Shown: positions 1 to 7,666, counted from the first letter of the stretch. The stretch: DNA of 43,161 nucleotides from an uncultured Bacteroidales bacterium (GCA_949300335.1 CASGDV010000061.1:1-43161); one strand, 5' to 3'. Program-made: numbers and translations. Notes: generated by a model from the sequence alone, not told the origin.

Positions 1-247
1 TGCATTCATGCTTGTCCGATTCTAATGTCGGCAGCAAATATGCGAAATCAATTCAAATCGACACGCGGCGTTTTCTGTTATATTTAATTATATATTAATA
101 AGTTACAAAGGTTTGTTAAAAAATCTTTTGGACACTAGTGCTGACATTTCATCAAAATTAATGTCCCGGCTTGCTTTTTGCGGTGAAGCGGCTTCCGTAT
201 ATGGGGAAAGACCCCGTATCGTATTGGACTTATTAATTAAACAAGGT
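1..247. other. Left-edge intergenic region, very AT-rich
   Basis: No gene could be supported here. Bases 77-103 are almost pure A/T and look like promoter DNA. A reverse-strand ATG sits at base 9, so a minus-strand gene may run off the left edge, but too little of it is visible to judge. The plus-strand frame that continues upstream from the zinc peptidase start carries no peptidase-like residues and is treated as untranslated leader. A small GGGG/CCCC hairpin lies near 209-221. Confidence 0.5.
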
Positions 248-919
248 ATGAGTATCTGGTTGATAATGATCATTGTCATGGCTCTGAGTTTTTTTGTGCA
301 GCACATGCTTCAGAGCCGGTTTCATAAATATTCACAAGTCAGGCTGGGCAACGGGATGTCCGGAGCCGACGTTGCCCGGAAAATGCTTCAGGACAACGGG
401 ATCTATGATGTGAAGGTAGTGTCCGTTCAGGGAACGTTGACCGACCATTACAATCCTGCTACCAAGACCGTCAATCTGAGCGGCAGCGTATATTCGGGCT
501 GCTCAGTGGCAGCGGCTGCCGTAGCGGCACATGAATGCGGCCATGCCGTACAGCACGCCGTAGGATATGCACCCCTGCGCATGCGCTCCGCACTTGTTCC
601 GGTTGTGAGTTTCGCCTCGAACATTGTGCAATGGATATTGCTGCTGGGAGTACTGATGATAAATGTATTCCCCGGACTTCTGTGGTTCGGAATAGCTCTG
701 TTTGCCATGACTACGCTTTTCAGCATAATAACGTTGCCTGTGGAGATCAATGCAAGCATGAGGGCGGTAAACTGGCTCAACTCGGCCGGCATTACAGACT
801 ACAGGACCAGCCCTCTCGCAGTGGATGCCCTCAAATGGGCCGCATATACATACGTCATCGCGGCGATCGGTTCGATTGCCACACTGCTCTACTACATAGG
901 TCTGGCAAGGCGCGACTGA
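248..919 (+). CDS. Zinc-dependent membrane peptidase, YugP family
   Basis: The 224-residue product has the features of the YugP/Peptidase_Mprtc family of integral membrane zinc proteases. An N-terminal hydrophobic helix (residues about 2-20) is followed by a soluble stretch and the zinc-binding HECGH motif at 95-99, with a further Glu in a PVEINAS segment about 70 residues later as the likely third ligand. Two hydrophobic spans (about 118-165) and one C-terminal span (about 200-220) anchor it. The open frame extends 45 codons upstream, but residue 1 is placed at the ATG directly before the first membrane helix, which gives the usual family length. Substrates of this family are not established. 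It is convergent with the TSCPD gene, with a hairpin shared at their 3' ends. Confidence 0.85.
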   Translation: MSIWLIMIIVMALSFFVQHMLQSRFHKYSQVRLGNGMSGADVARKMLQDNGIYDVKVVSVQGTLTDHYNPATKTVNLSGSVYSGCSVAAAAVAAHECGHAVQHAVGYAPLRMRSALVPVVSFASNIVQWILLLGVLMINVFPGLLWFGIALFAMTTLFSIITLPVEINASMRAVNWLNSAGITDYRTSPLAVDALKWAAYTYVIAAIGSIATLLYYIGLARRD

Positions 920-941
920 TACGGAAGCCTTGAAAGTTGTT

Positions 942-985
942 TCAATCCTCGGATTTGTTTTCAGAAACGGATCTGAGGATTTTTG
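942..985. terminator. Terminator hairpin between zinc peptidase and TSCPD gene
   Basis: AATCCTCGGAT (944-954) pairs with ATCTGAGGATT (971-981), with one G-T pair, followed by a short T run on the plus strand. It serves the zinc peptidase transcript and overlaps the last codons of the minus-strand TSCPD gene. Confidence 0.6.
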
Positions 986-1373
986 CAAGCTGGTCAGGAC
1001 ATGAGGTCCCTTTCCCGTTGCAGTTTATTCCGGAAAGGCGTGAAACGGCTTCCTGGACAGACATGCCTTTAATCAAGGCACCCACTCCCTGGGTATTCCC
1101 GCTGCATCCCCTGAAATATGTAACCTTATTCACGATATCACCTGAAAGTTCGATATCTATCCGTTTGGAGCATACTTTGGAGCTCGGGACTGCGGAAATA
1201 TACCTGATACCGTCGTCCGCAAGACTGTCTTTAATGATTCTGTAATCATTTCCGGAAGTCGCTGTCTCCGGCATTTCCGTAGTCCGGTTGTCATTCATGG
1301 CGTTCAGATAAAGATTTGACTGGACGGAAAGTCCCAGTCCGATTAATGCGATACAATAATAAAAAATTTTCAT
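942..1373 (-). CDS. TSCPD-domain protein with N-terminal hydrophobic segment
   Basis: The C-terminal half (about residues 57-135 of 143) matches the TIGR03905/TSCPD family: a conserved Cys (68), a GC-SGNTQG segment (Cys90), a GMS-x8-RLSGI segment, Cys118 and the name motif TSCPD at 123-127, followed by DQLA. The family is usually a stand-alone cytoplasmic protein of roughly 80 residues, related to a C-terminal part of some class II ribonucleotide reductases; its biochemical role is unclear. This copy has about 55 extra N-terminal residues beginning with Lys and a hydrophobic stretch (residues 3-18) that looks like a signal peptide or membrane anchor. The chosen ATG lies 11 bases after the stop of the upstream gene, implying cotranscription. 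A start at the second Met (residue 26) would remove the hydrophobic stretch and cannot be excluded. Confidence 0.75.
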   Translation of the reverse strand: MKIFYYCIALIGLGLSVQSNLYLNAMNDNRTTEMPETATSGNDYRIIKDSLADDGIRYISAVPSSKVCSKRIDIELSGDIVNKVTYFRGCSGNTQGVGALIKGMSVQEAVSRLSGINCNGKGTSCPDQLAKILRSVSENKSED

Positions 1374-1384
1374 GGCTTGAAATT

Positions 1385-1618
1385 TCAGAACAGAGTCGGA
1401 TGGTTGTCTTCGAGTTCGGAGATGACCTTTTCCATTATGGCCTCGCGGAAAAAAGAAGCTCTGGTCTGGACCTTGAACATGTCGCAATACCTTTCAATTG
1501 CAGCTATTTCCCTGTCATTCAAATATATGACCTGCCTGTGCCTGCGAACCAGCGAATCATGCTGCTTCTTCAGGTACTCGGGATCGATTGCTGCTGTCTT
1601 GTTCTTTTTCCTGGCCAA
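1385..1618 (-). CDS. Small basic ribbon-helix-helix-like protein
   Basis: A 77-residue protein beginning at TTG, with no internal Met early enough to serve instead. The N-terminus is Lys/Arg-rich (ARKKNK). The middle reads as a strand (RQVIYLND) followed by two helices (REIAAIERYCDMF and SFFREAIMEKVI), the order found in ribbon-helix-helix DNA-binding proteins. I recognise it only as a type of short conserved hypothetical seen in Bacteroidales; the DNA-binding role is inferred. It is first in a two-gene unit with the TSCPD protein and is transcribed divergently from the arginine operon. The two -7 boxes (1635-1642 and 1666-1673) lie within 40 bases of each other, so it could conceivably regulate itself and the arg promoter. 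That regulatory idea is speculative. Confidence 0.6.
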   Translation of the reverse strand: MARKKNKTAAIDPEYLKKQHDSLVRRHRQVIYLNDREIAAIERYCDMFKVQTRASFFREAIMEKVISELEDNHPTLF

Positions 1619-1634
1619 TTCTGTAATTTTTCGG

Positions 1635-1642
1635 CAAAGTTA
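1635..1642 (-). promoter_or_regulatory. Putative -7 box for the RHH-like/TSCPD unit
   Basis: On the minus strand this reads TAACTTTG, an exact match to the Bacteroidota -7 consensus TAnnTTTG, 17 bases before the TTG start at 1618. No convincing -33 TTTG is visible at the usual spacing. Confidence 0.5.
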
Positions 1643-1665
1643 ACAAATTATTGAGATATTTGTTT

Positions 1666-1673
1666 TACCTTTG
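1666..1673 (+). promoter_or_regulatory. Putative -7 box of the arginine operon promoter
   Basis: TACCTTTG is an exact match to TAnnTTTG, but the -33 element is poor, which would fit a promoter that needs help or is tightly controlled. Transcription would begin near 1679-1681, almost at the ATG of the leader ORF (1682) and about 235 bases before the first biosynthetic gene. Confidence 0.6.
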
Positions 1674-1681
1674 CACCTTGT

Positions 1682-1771
1682 ATGAACGAAAGAAGTATCA
1701 TATTGTCCGTTTATCTGTCATGGCGGTTCCGATGCCACGACACTTCTTTCTATTCTTTAGTCCGACTCTAG
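1682..1771 (+). CDS. Candidate arginine-operon leader peptide, 29 residues
   Basis: A complete short ORF begins a few bases after the predicted transcription start and ends at TAG 1769-1771. It contains four Arg codons in 29 (residues 4, 15, 17 and 28), including the local run Trp-Arg-Phe-Arg at 14-17. Its stop codon abuts a 10-bp interrupted hairpin (1771-1797). Short ORFs rich in the end-product amino acid directly upstream of a biosynthetic operon are the classic sign of attenuation by ribosome stalling. Here the Arg enrichment is moderate, not extreme, and the leader has no obvious U-run terminator, so the mechanism would have to be different or the ORF may be coincidental. The peptide would have no function other than being translated. 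Confidence 0.45.
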   Translation: MNERSIILSVYLSWRFRCHDTSFYSLVRL

Positions 1772-1797
1772 GAGGGGCTTGAAAAGCATTTCCCTCC
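1771..1797 (+). promoter_or_regulatory. Leader hairpin overlapping the leader-peptide stop codon
   Basis: GGAGGG (1771-1776) pairs with CCCTCC (1792-1797), and inside it GCTT (1777-1780) pairs with AAGC (1784-1787), leaving an ATTT bulge. The first G of the stem is the last base of the TAG stop, so a ribosome terminating there would disturb the stem. No T run follows, so it is not an intrinsic terminator as drawn. Confidence 0.45.
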
Positions 1798-1915
1798 CAA
1801 TTGCAATCGACAATCGAGGTTTGTCTTGCCGTTAGGATCCTTTCGTATCCCAGTTTATGGGCAATCCGATCAGAAAACAAATATTTTTCAACAGATAACA
1901 AGCGCTTCAAAAAAA

Positions 1916-2482
1916 ATGGAAGTTGATGTAATTGTGGCTGATGAAAGCCACGCAATCTATGCAGAGGAAATCTGCAAGGAAGTTTTTATCTCCGCACAGG
2001 AAAGAGGTACGGGAATAGCCAAAAGGACTCCCGAATACATCATTGAGAAAATGATTGCGGGAAAGGCAGTCATCGCAGTATCCCATGACAGGCGTTTTGC
2101 CGGTTTTTCCTATATCGAGACCTGGGGCGGGAAACAGTATGTAGCCAATTCGGGACTGATAGTGGCACACGCATTCAGGGGCATGGGACTGGCCAAGAGG
2201 ATCAAGGACAGGATATTCAGACTGTCCAGGGAACTGTATCCGGAGGCAAAGATATTCAGCATCACGACCGGTGCCGCCGTAATGAAAATGAACTACGAAC
2301 TGGGATTCAGACCTGTTCCGTTCTCGGAACTTACCGATGACCCGGAGTTCTGGAAAGGCTGCCAGGGATGCAGGAACTTCCCGATACTTGAAAGCAACGG
2401 ATACAGGATGTGCATCTGCACGGGACTCCTGTATGATCCGAAAGAACACATAGAAATAAGAAATTTAAGAGTCGCACAATAA
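1916..2482 (+). CDS. GNAT-family N-acyltransferase, candidate N-acylglutamate synthase
   Basis: A 188-residue GNAT fold: the acyl-CoA-binding motif A is seen at residues 87-96 (FRGMGLAKRI), followed by the typical helix and a MNYELGF segment near the C-terminal part of the domain. The tail carries Cys149-xx-Cys152 and Cys166-x-Cys168, which could bind a metal and resemble Bacteroides homologues at the head of their arginine operons. The arginine operon here has argB, argC, argD, argF' and argE but no recognisable argA or argJ, so this gene is the best candidate for the first acylation of glutamate. Given the ArgF' type, the acyl donor might be succinyl-CoA; that is inference. The start is the ATG at 1916 just after an A-rich tract; an upstream in-frame ATG at 1826 would add 30 residues unlike the family. 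Confidence 0.7.
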   Translation: MEVDVIVADESHAIYAEEICKEVFISAQERGTGIAKRTPEYIIEKMIAGKAVIAVSHDRRFAGFSYIETWGGKQYVANSGLIVAHAFRGMGLAKRIKDRIFRLSRELYPEAKIFSITTGAAVMKMNYELGFRPVPFSELTDDPEFWKGCQGCRNFPILESNGYRMCICTGLLYDPKEHIEIRNLRVAQ

Positions 2483-2493
2483 ATTCAATAGCC

Positions 2494-3705
2494 ATGAAAG
2501 AAAAAGTTGTATTAGCATTCAGCGGAGGACTTGACACTTCGTTCTGCGTTCCTTATCTCATGAATGAAAAAGGTCTTGAAGTCCATACCGTAATGGTGAA
2601 CACCGGAGGTTTTTCCGAAGAAGAGGTAAAAGGCATCGAAGCAAGGGCCCTGCAGTTAGGGGCAGCTTCGCACAAGACGATAGATGCAGCTGAGACATAT
2701 TACAGGAAAGGTATAAAATATCTCATTTACGGAAACATACTTAAAAACGCGACATATCCTCTTTCAGTAAGTTCGGAAAGGGTTTTCCAGGCATTGGAAG
2801 TCCTCAAGCACGTGAAGGAAATAGGCGCCGGATATGTAGCTCACGGCAGCACGGGAGCGGGAAACGATCAGGTAAGATTCGACATAGTATTTGAAATACT
2901 GGCTCCGGAAGTGAAGATACTCGCACCTATAAGGGAACTGTCCATCACACGTCAGGAAGAGATAGATTATTTGAAGAAACACGGTTTCGAATCATCCTGG
3001 GAGAAAGCGAAATATTCCATCAACCAGGGTCTTTGGGGCACGAGCATCGGCGGTGTGGAGACATTGAGCTCGGACGGCTATCTGCCTGAAGAGGCATATC
3101 CTACAAAGGTTACCAAGACGACTCCGGAACATATCAGAATTGGATTCAGTAAAGGAGAGCCTTGTTCATTCAACGGAACGGAAATGCCTGCGGTCGATAT
3201 CATCAAGGCTGTAAGGGATGCTGCATCTCCGTTCGGCATAGGAAGGGATATACATATCGGTGACACGATAATCGGAATCAAGGGGCGTGTAGGTTTCGAG
3301 GCTGCGGCTCCGCTCATAATAATTAAGGCGCACCATCTTCTTGAAAAACATGTCCTTACCAAGGGCCAGCTTTACTGGAAAGACCAGATTGCAGGATGGT
3401 ACGGCCAGCAGATGCATGAAGCCATGTACCTCGATCCGGTTATGAGGGACATGGAGGCCATGATGGAAAGCATCGAAAAGAATGTCACCGGAGAAGTGGA
3501 GATAGCTCTCATGCCTTATCATTTCATGGTGCTCGGATGCAAGAGCGGACACGACCTGATGAGTTCGAAGTTCGGGGCCTACGGCGAGATAAACAAGTCT
3601 TACACCGGCCAGGATGTTATCGGATTCACGAAGGTTCTTGCCAATCCGTTGAAGATATATTACAATGTCAACGGCGAAGATGCCGCTGATGTAATCGACA
3701 AATAA
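2494..3705 (+). CDS. argG: Argininosuccinate synthase
   Basis: Cytoplasmic enzyme that joins citrulline and aspartate, using ATP, to make argininosuccinate, the penultimate step of arginine synthesis. The 403-residue length is normal. The ATP-pyrophosphatase P-loop AFSGGLDTSFC starts at residue 8, a GAGYVAHGSTGAGNDQVRF segment carries the substrate-binding region, and SINQGLWGTSIGG follows as in ArgG proteins. It starts 11 bases after the GNAT gene and ends 6 bases before argC. Having argG near the head of the operon is typical of Bacteroides. Confidence 0.97.
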   Translation: MKEKVVLAFSGGLDTSFCVPYLMNEKGLEVHTVMVNTGGFSEEEVKGIEARALQLGAASHKTIDAAETYYRKGIKYLIYGNILKNATYPLSVSSERVFQALEVLKHVKEIGAGYVAHGSTGAGNDQVRFDIVFEILAPEVKILAPIRELSITRQEEIDYLKKHGFESSWEKAKYSINQGLWGTSIGGVETLSSDGYLPEEAYPTKVTKTTPEHIRIGFSKGEPCSFNGTEMPAVDIIKAVRDAASPFGIGRDIHIGDTIIGIKGRVGFEAAAPLIIIKAHHLLEKHVLTKGQLYWKDQIAGWYGQQMHEAMYLDPVMRDMEAMMESIEKNVTGEVEIALMPYHFMVLGCKSGHDLMSSKFGAYGEINKSYTGQDVIGFTKVLANPLKIYYNVNGEDAADVIDK

Positions 3706-3711
3706 GAGATT

Positions 3712-4686
3712 ATGATAAGAGCAGCCATTGCCGGAGGAACGGGATATACCGGAGGAGAATTGTTCAGGATACTCATAAACCATCCCGAGGTCGAAATAGT
3801 CGCGGCAACCACCACTTCTTCCGAAGGGGCAAGGGTCGACGAAGTCCACAGGGACCTAATCGGAGAGACGGACATGGTATTCGGTACCGGGCTCAATGAT
3901 CCAGATGTGATTTTCCTGTGTCTCGGACACGGTCTGTCACGTGAGTTTTTGGATACCCATGAAATCAGTGACGACTGCAGGATAATAGACCTTGGCAACG
4001 ATTTCAGGCTTGACGGTTCATACCGCGGCAGGAATTTCGTCTACGGTCTCTGTGAAAGTGCAAAGGATGAGATACGGAATGCTTCTGACATTGCCAATCC
4101 CGGCTGTTTTGCCACGGCAATACAACTCGCTGTCCTCCCTCTCGCGTCGGCAGGACTTCTGAATGACGAGATACATGTGACGGCCGTGACGGGATCGACG
4201 GGAGCCGGCAAGAAACCGGGAGAAACCACACATTTCAGCTACAGGAGCGACAATATCTCCATATACAAACTGTTCACGCACCAGCACCTCGGAGAAATAC
4301 GGAAAAACATTTCCAGAGTCTCCGGGAAGCCTGAACCTGTCGTTAATTTCGTGCCTTTGCGCGGAGACTTCGCAAGAGGAATCTTTGCAAGCGTATATAC
4401 GAGAGCTGTTCCGGGACTCGCGGATGAGGACTACATTTCCGTTTTCGAGGATTATTACGGGGACTCCCCTTTCGTTTTCCACAGCAGGAAAGGTATTTCA
4501 ATGAAGGAAGTCGTAAACACCAACAAAGGCCTGGTGCATGCGGAACTTCATGACGGGTATATTCATATCAGCTCCGCAATAGACAATCTGATCAAGGGTG
4601 CATCCGGCCAGGCCGTGCAGAACATGAACCTCATGTTCGGTCTTCCGGAAGATACCGGCCTTCATCTGAAGCCTTCCGCTTTTTAG
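3712..4686 (+). CDS. argC: N-acetyl- (or N-succinyl-) gamma-glutamyl-phosphate reductase
   Basis: NADPH-dependent reduction of the acylated gamma-glutamyl phosphate to the semialdehyde. The N-terminal Rossmann motif is AGGTGYTGGEL at residues 7-17, and the catalytic cysteine is Cys132 in NPGCFATA. GSTGAGKK and a HxHLGEI segment follow, as expected for the dehydrogenase domain of type 1 ArgC. The 324-residue length fits. It lies between argG and argD, with a 40-base gap to argD. Which acyl group it accepts cannot be read from the sequence; the operon's ArgF' suggests succinyl. Confidence 0.95.
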   Translation: MIRAAIAGGTGYTGGELFRILINHPEVEIVAATTTSSEGARVDEVHRDLIGETDMVFGTGLNDPDVIFLCLGHGLSREFLDTHEISDDCRIIDLGNDFRLDGSYRGRNFVYGLCESAKDEIRNASDIANPGCFATAIQLAVLPLASAGLLNDEIHVTAVTGSTGAGKKPGETTHFSYRSDNISIYKLFTHQHLGEIRKNISRVSGKPEPVVNFVPLRGDFARGIFASVYTRAVPGLADEDYISVFEDYYGDSPFVFHSRKGISMKEVVNTNKGLVHAELHDGYIHISSAIDNLIKGASGQAVQNMNLMFGLPEDTGLHLKPSAF

Positions 4687-4726
4687 AAGCTGTTTTATTT
4701 GTATCATTTGAATTGTATTTTTAAGA

Positions 4727-5872
4727 ATGGATTTATTCAAAGTATATAAACTATGGGACATCGAGCCCGTCAGGGGCAAGGACACGACTTTGTGGGACAG
4801 GGACGGGAACGAGTACACCGACCTTTACGGAGGTCATGCTGTTATTTCGGTGGGGCACTGCCATCCGCATTATGTGGAAGCGGTAGGTGAACAGCTGAAG
4901 AAACTGGGCTTTTATTCCAATGCCGTACAGAATTCCCTTCAGAAGGAACTTGCAGGCAGGCTCGGGAACATATGCGGATATCCGGATTACTCGCTGTTTC
5001 TGTGCAATTCCGGTGCGGAGGCAAATGAAAACGCAATGAAACTTGCCTCCTTCCATACGGGTCGGGACAGGATACTTGCAATCAGCAAGGCTTTCCACGG
5101 ACGCACTTCCGGAGCCGTGGCCGTTACCGACAATCCGGCCATACGGTCTCCTTTCAACACCACGGAACATGTGGATTATGTGGAGCTCAACGATGAGGAG
5201 CAGGCTGAAAAGGCTCTTTCTTCCGGCAGATATGCCGCCGTTATCATTGAAGGCATACAGGGTGTAGCCGGGATATTCGAGCCGGAAACGTCGTATATGA
5301 AAGCTTTGAGGGAGCTATGCGACAAGAACGGTACTCTTCTCATACTCGACGAGATTCAGTCGGGATATGGAAGGACCGGCAGATTTTTCGCTCATCAGCA
5401 CAACGGGATAAAGGCCGACATCATCACGATGGCCAAGGGAATGGCGAACGGCTTCCCTATCGGGGCAATCATAATAAATCCGTCGATAAAACCGGTCTAC
5501 GGGATGTTGGGAACAACGTTCGGAGGAAATCATCTCGCATGTGCCGCAGCCCTTGCCGTGCTTGACATAATAGAGAGCGAACACCTTATAGAAAATGCAG
5601 AAAAGGTCGGAAACTATTTCAGGGACTTTTTCCATAGAAACGGGAAACTCGACCCGGCATTGAAAGACTACAGGGGGAAAGGGCTGATGATAGGTCTCGA
5701 GATAAAAGATGGATTTGCAGGTCTGAGAGACAGACTGCTGTTCGAAAAGCATTTCTTCACGGGAGCCGCCGGAGCGAAAGTGATAAGGCTTCTTCCTTCG
5801 CTGACAGTCTCCATGGAAACTGCCGGACGTTTCACTGATGCATGGACCGAGCTTACTGCAAGGTCCAATTGA
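4727..5872 (+). CDS. argD: Acylornithine aminotransferase (PLP-dependent)
   Basis: Class III aminotransferase converting the N-acylglutamate semialdehyde to N-acylornithine. SGAEANENAMK (95-105) binds the cofactor phosphate, DEIQSGYGRTG begins at Asp208, and the Schiff-base lysine is Lys237 in MAKGMANGFPIGA. The C-terminal GTTFGGNHLACAAA segment is typical of ArgD. At 381 residues it is of ordinary length for Bacteroidota. It lies between argC and argF' and is clearly part of the same operon. Confidence 0.95.
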   Translation: MDLFKVYKLWDIEPVRGKDTTLWDRDGNEYTDLYGGHAVISVGHCHPHYVEAVGEQLKKLGFYSNAVQNSLQKELAGRLGNICGYPDYSLFLCNSGAEANENAMKLASFHTGRDRILAISKAFHGRTSGAVAVTDNPAIRSPFNTTEHVDYVELNDEEQAEKALSSGRYAAVIIEGIQGVAGIFEPETSYMKALRELCDKNGTLLILDEIQSGYGRTGRFFAHQHNGIKADIITMAKGMANGFPIGAIIINPSIKPVYGMLGTTFGGNHLACAAALAVLDIIESEHLIENAEKVGNYFRDFFHRNGKLDPALKDYRGKGLMIGLEIKDGFAGLRDRLLFEKHFFTGAAGAKVIRLLPSLTVSMETAGRFTDAWTELTARSN

Positions 5873-5908
5873 CAGAATTGAGAACAATGAATTAAAAATG
5901 AATCGGAT

Positions 5909-6868
5909 ATGAAAGAATTTACATCCATAAGGCAACTGGGAGATATCAGGGAAGCCCTGAAAAAAGCAGATTACGTAAAGAAGAATCCTTATGCCGACCA
6001 GACTCTCGGAAAGAACAGGACTCTTCTGATGATTTTTTTCAATTCCAGTCTGAGAACAAGGCTAAGCACCCAGAAGGCAGCCATGAATCTCGGCATGAAT
6101 GTCATAGTTCTGGATGTAAATCAGGGTGCCTGGAAACTTGAGACGGAACGCGGGGTCATCATGGACGGCGACAAGCCGGAACACCTTCTTGAGGCCATTC
6201 CGGTAATGGGCTGCTACTGCGATATAATCGGTGTCAGGTCATTTGCCCGGTTCGAGAACAAGGAAGACGACTACAACGAGCTTATACTCAATCAGTTCAT
6301 CAAATATTCCGGCAGGCCGGTATTCAGTATGGAAGCTGCCACGAGACATCCGCTGCAGACCTTTGCCGACATGATTACCATAGAGGAATTCAAGAAGACC
6401 GATAAGCCGAAGATAGTGATGACATGGGCGCCACATCCGAAGGCTCTGCCGCAGGCCGTGCCGAATTCCTTTGCAGAGGGCATAAATCTTACCGATTACG
6501 AGTTCGTGATAACTCATCCGGAAGGATATGAACTGGACCCGGCTTTCACGGGAAGGGCAAGAATAGAATATGATCAGGACAAGGCTTTCGAAGGTGCGGA
6601 CTTCATATATGCGAAAAACTGGGCTGCATACAAAGACGGAGCCTACGGAAAAGTCCTCAGCACCGACAGGAGTTGGACGGTGGACAGCAGGAAGATGGCT
6701 TTGACGAACAATGCGTTTTTCATGCACTGTCTTCCTGTCAGAAGGAACATGATAGTGACGGACGATGTGATAGAAAGCCCGCAGTCGATAGTCATACCTG
6801 AGGCTGCAAACAGGGTCGTTTCCGCACAGACCGTATTGAAAGAACTTCTTATCGGTCTTGAGGCATGA
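5909..6868 (+). CDS. argF': N-succinylornithine carbamoyltransferase ArgF' (Bacteroides type)
   Basis: Transfers a carbamoyl group to the acylated form of ornithine, the hallmark of the Bacteroidota and Xanthomonas arginine routes. The 319-residue protein has the carbamoyl-phosphate motif SSLRTR (46-51), the HPLQTFADM segment and HCLPVRR near the C-terminus. Published work on the Bacteroides fragilis enzyme (SOTCase) identified a proline at position 90, replaced by Glu in N-acetylornithine enzymes, as a main determinant of succinyl versus acetyl preference. Here residue 90 is Pro, in GDKPEHL. It overlaps argB by four bases (ATGA), indicating translational coupling. Assignment as a succinyl enzyme is inference from that residue plus overall resemblance. 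Confidence 0.9.
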   Translation: MKEFTSIRQLGDIREALKKADYVKKNPYADQTLGKNRTLLMIFFNSSLRTRLSTQKAAMNLGMNVIVLDVNQGAWKLETERGVIMDGDKPEHLLEAIPVMGCYCDIIGVRSFARFENKEDDYNELILNQFIKYSGRPVFSMEAATRHPLQTFADMITIEEFKKTDKPKIVMTWAPHPKALPQAVPNSFAEGINLTDYEFVITHPEGYELDPAFTGRARIEYDQDKAFEGADFIYAKNWAAYKDGAYGKVLSTDRSWTVDSRKMALTNNAFFMHCLPVRRNMIVTDDVIESPQSIVIPEAANRVVSAQTVLKELLIGLEA

Positions 6869-7659
6869 TAAGGGTTTTCAAAATAGGCGGCAACGTCGTG
6901 GACAATCCTGAAATGCTCGAGCAATTCGCTTCCGACTTTTCGGGGATATCCGGGAAAAAGGTCCTGATACACGGAGGAGGAGTCATGGCCAGCCAGCTGC
7001 AGAAAAGCATGGGGATGACACCTGTTATGATAGAAGGCCGGCGCGTCACAGATGAGGATACCCTCAGGATAGTGACAATGGTATATGCCGGATGGTGCAA
7101 CAAGCATATTACCGCTCTTCTCCAGAAGTACGGCTGCAATGCAATCGGTCTGTCCGGTGCGGACGGGAATGTGATAAGGGCTGCCAAACGCCCGCCGATT
7201 GCCGTGGACGGATATCCGGAACCTGTGGATTACGGCTTTGTCGGAGACATCGATCCGGAAAATATCGATTCGGGTTTCATCGGCAGGCTTCTGGATATGG
7301 GACTTACTCCTGTATTTTCTGCCATCAATCATGACGGCAGCGGCAACCTGCTCAACACCAACGCCGACACTGTGGCTTCTTCACTTGCAATTGCCCTCGC
7401 CGGCTGCGGTGAAGAAACCGAACTGATATACTGTTTCGAGAAGAACGGTGTCCTTTTCGACAGGGATGATGAAAACAGCCTTATACGGGATATGGACAGG
7501 AAAAGGTTTCTCGAACTGAAGGCCGAAGGCCGGGTTGCGGAAGGAATGATTCCGAAATTGTCCAATTCATTCAAGGCAATTGACAAAGGTGTAAGAAGCG
7601 TTACAATAAAACATGCTTCGAATATATTGAACGACACGGGAACAATCCTGCATAAATGA
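6865..7659 (+). CDS. argB: N-acetyl- (or N-succinyl-) glutamate kinase
   Basis: Amino-acid-kinase-family enzyme that phosphorylates the gamma-carboxylate of N-acylglutamate. Visible are the N-terminal Lys-x-Gly-Gly-Asn (KIGGN, 6-10), HGGG (36-39), and an internal NINADT-like segment seen here as NTNADTVASSLA, followed by the nucleotide-binding GMIPKLSNSF region. At 264 residues it is the short form without an arginine-sensing N-terminal helix, which suggests that control of the pathway by arginine feedback on ArgB is weak or absent; that point is inferred from length only. The ATG overlaps the argF' stop. Confidence 0.94.
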   Translation: MIRVFKIGGNVVDNPEMLEQFASDFSGISGKKVLIHGGGVMASQLQKSMGMTPVMIEGRRVTDEDTLRIVTMVYAGWCNKHITALLQKYGCNAIGLSGADGNVIRAAKRPPIAVDGYPEPVDYGFVGDIDPENIDSGFIGRLLDMGLTPVFSAINHDGSGNLLNTNADTVASSLAIALAGCGEETELIYCFEKNGVLFDRDDENSLIRDMDRKRFLELKAEGRVAEGMIPKLSNSFKAIDKGVRSVTIKHASNILNDTGTILHK

Positions 7660-7666
7660 TTTTTCA

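Noticed and set aside
113-247. 45-codon upstream extension of the zinc peptidase frame
   Set aside because: The family starts at the first membrane helix, and the extension looks like leader sequence.
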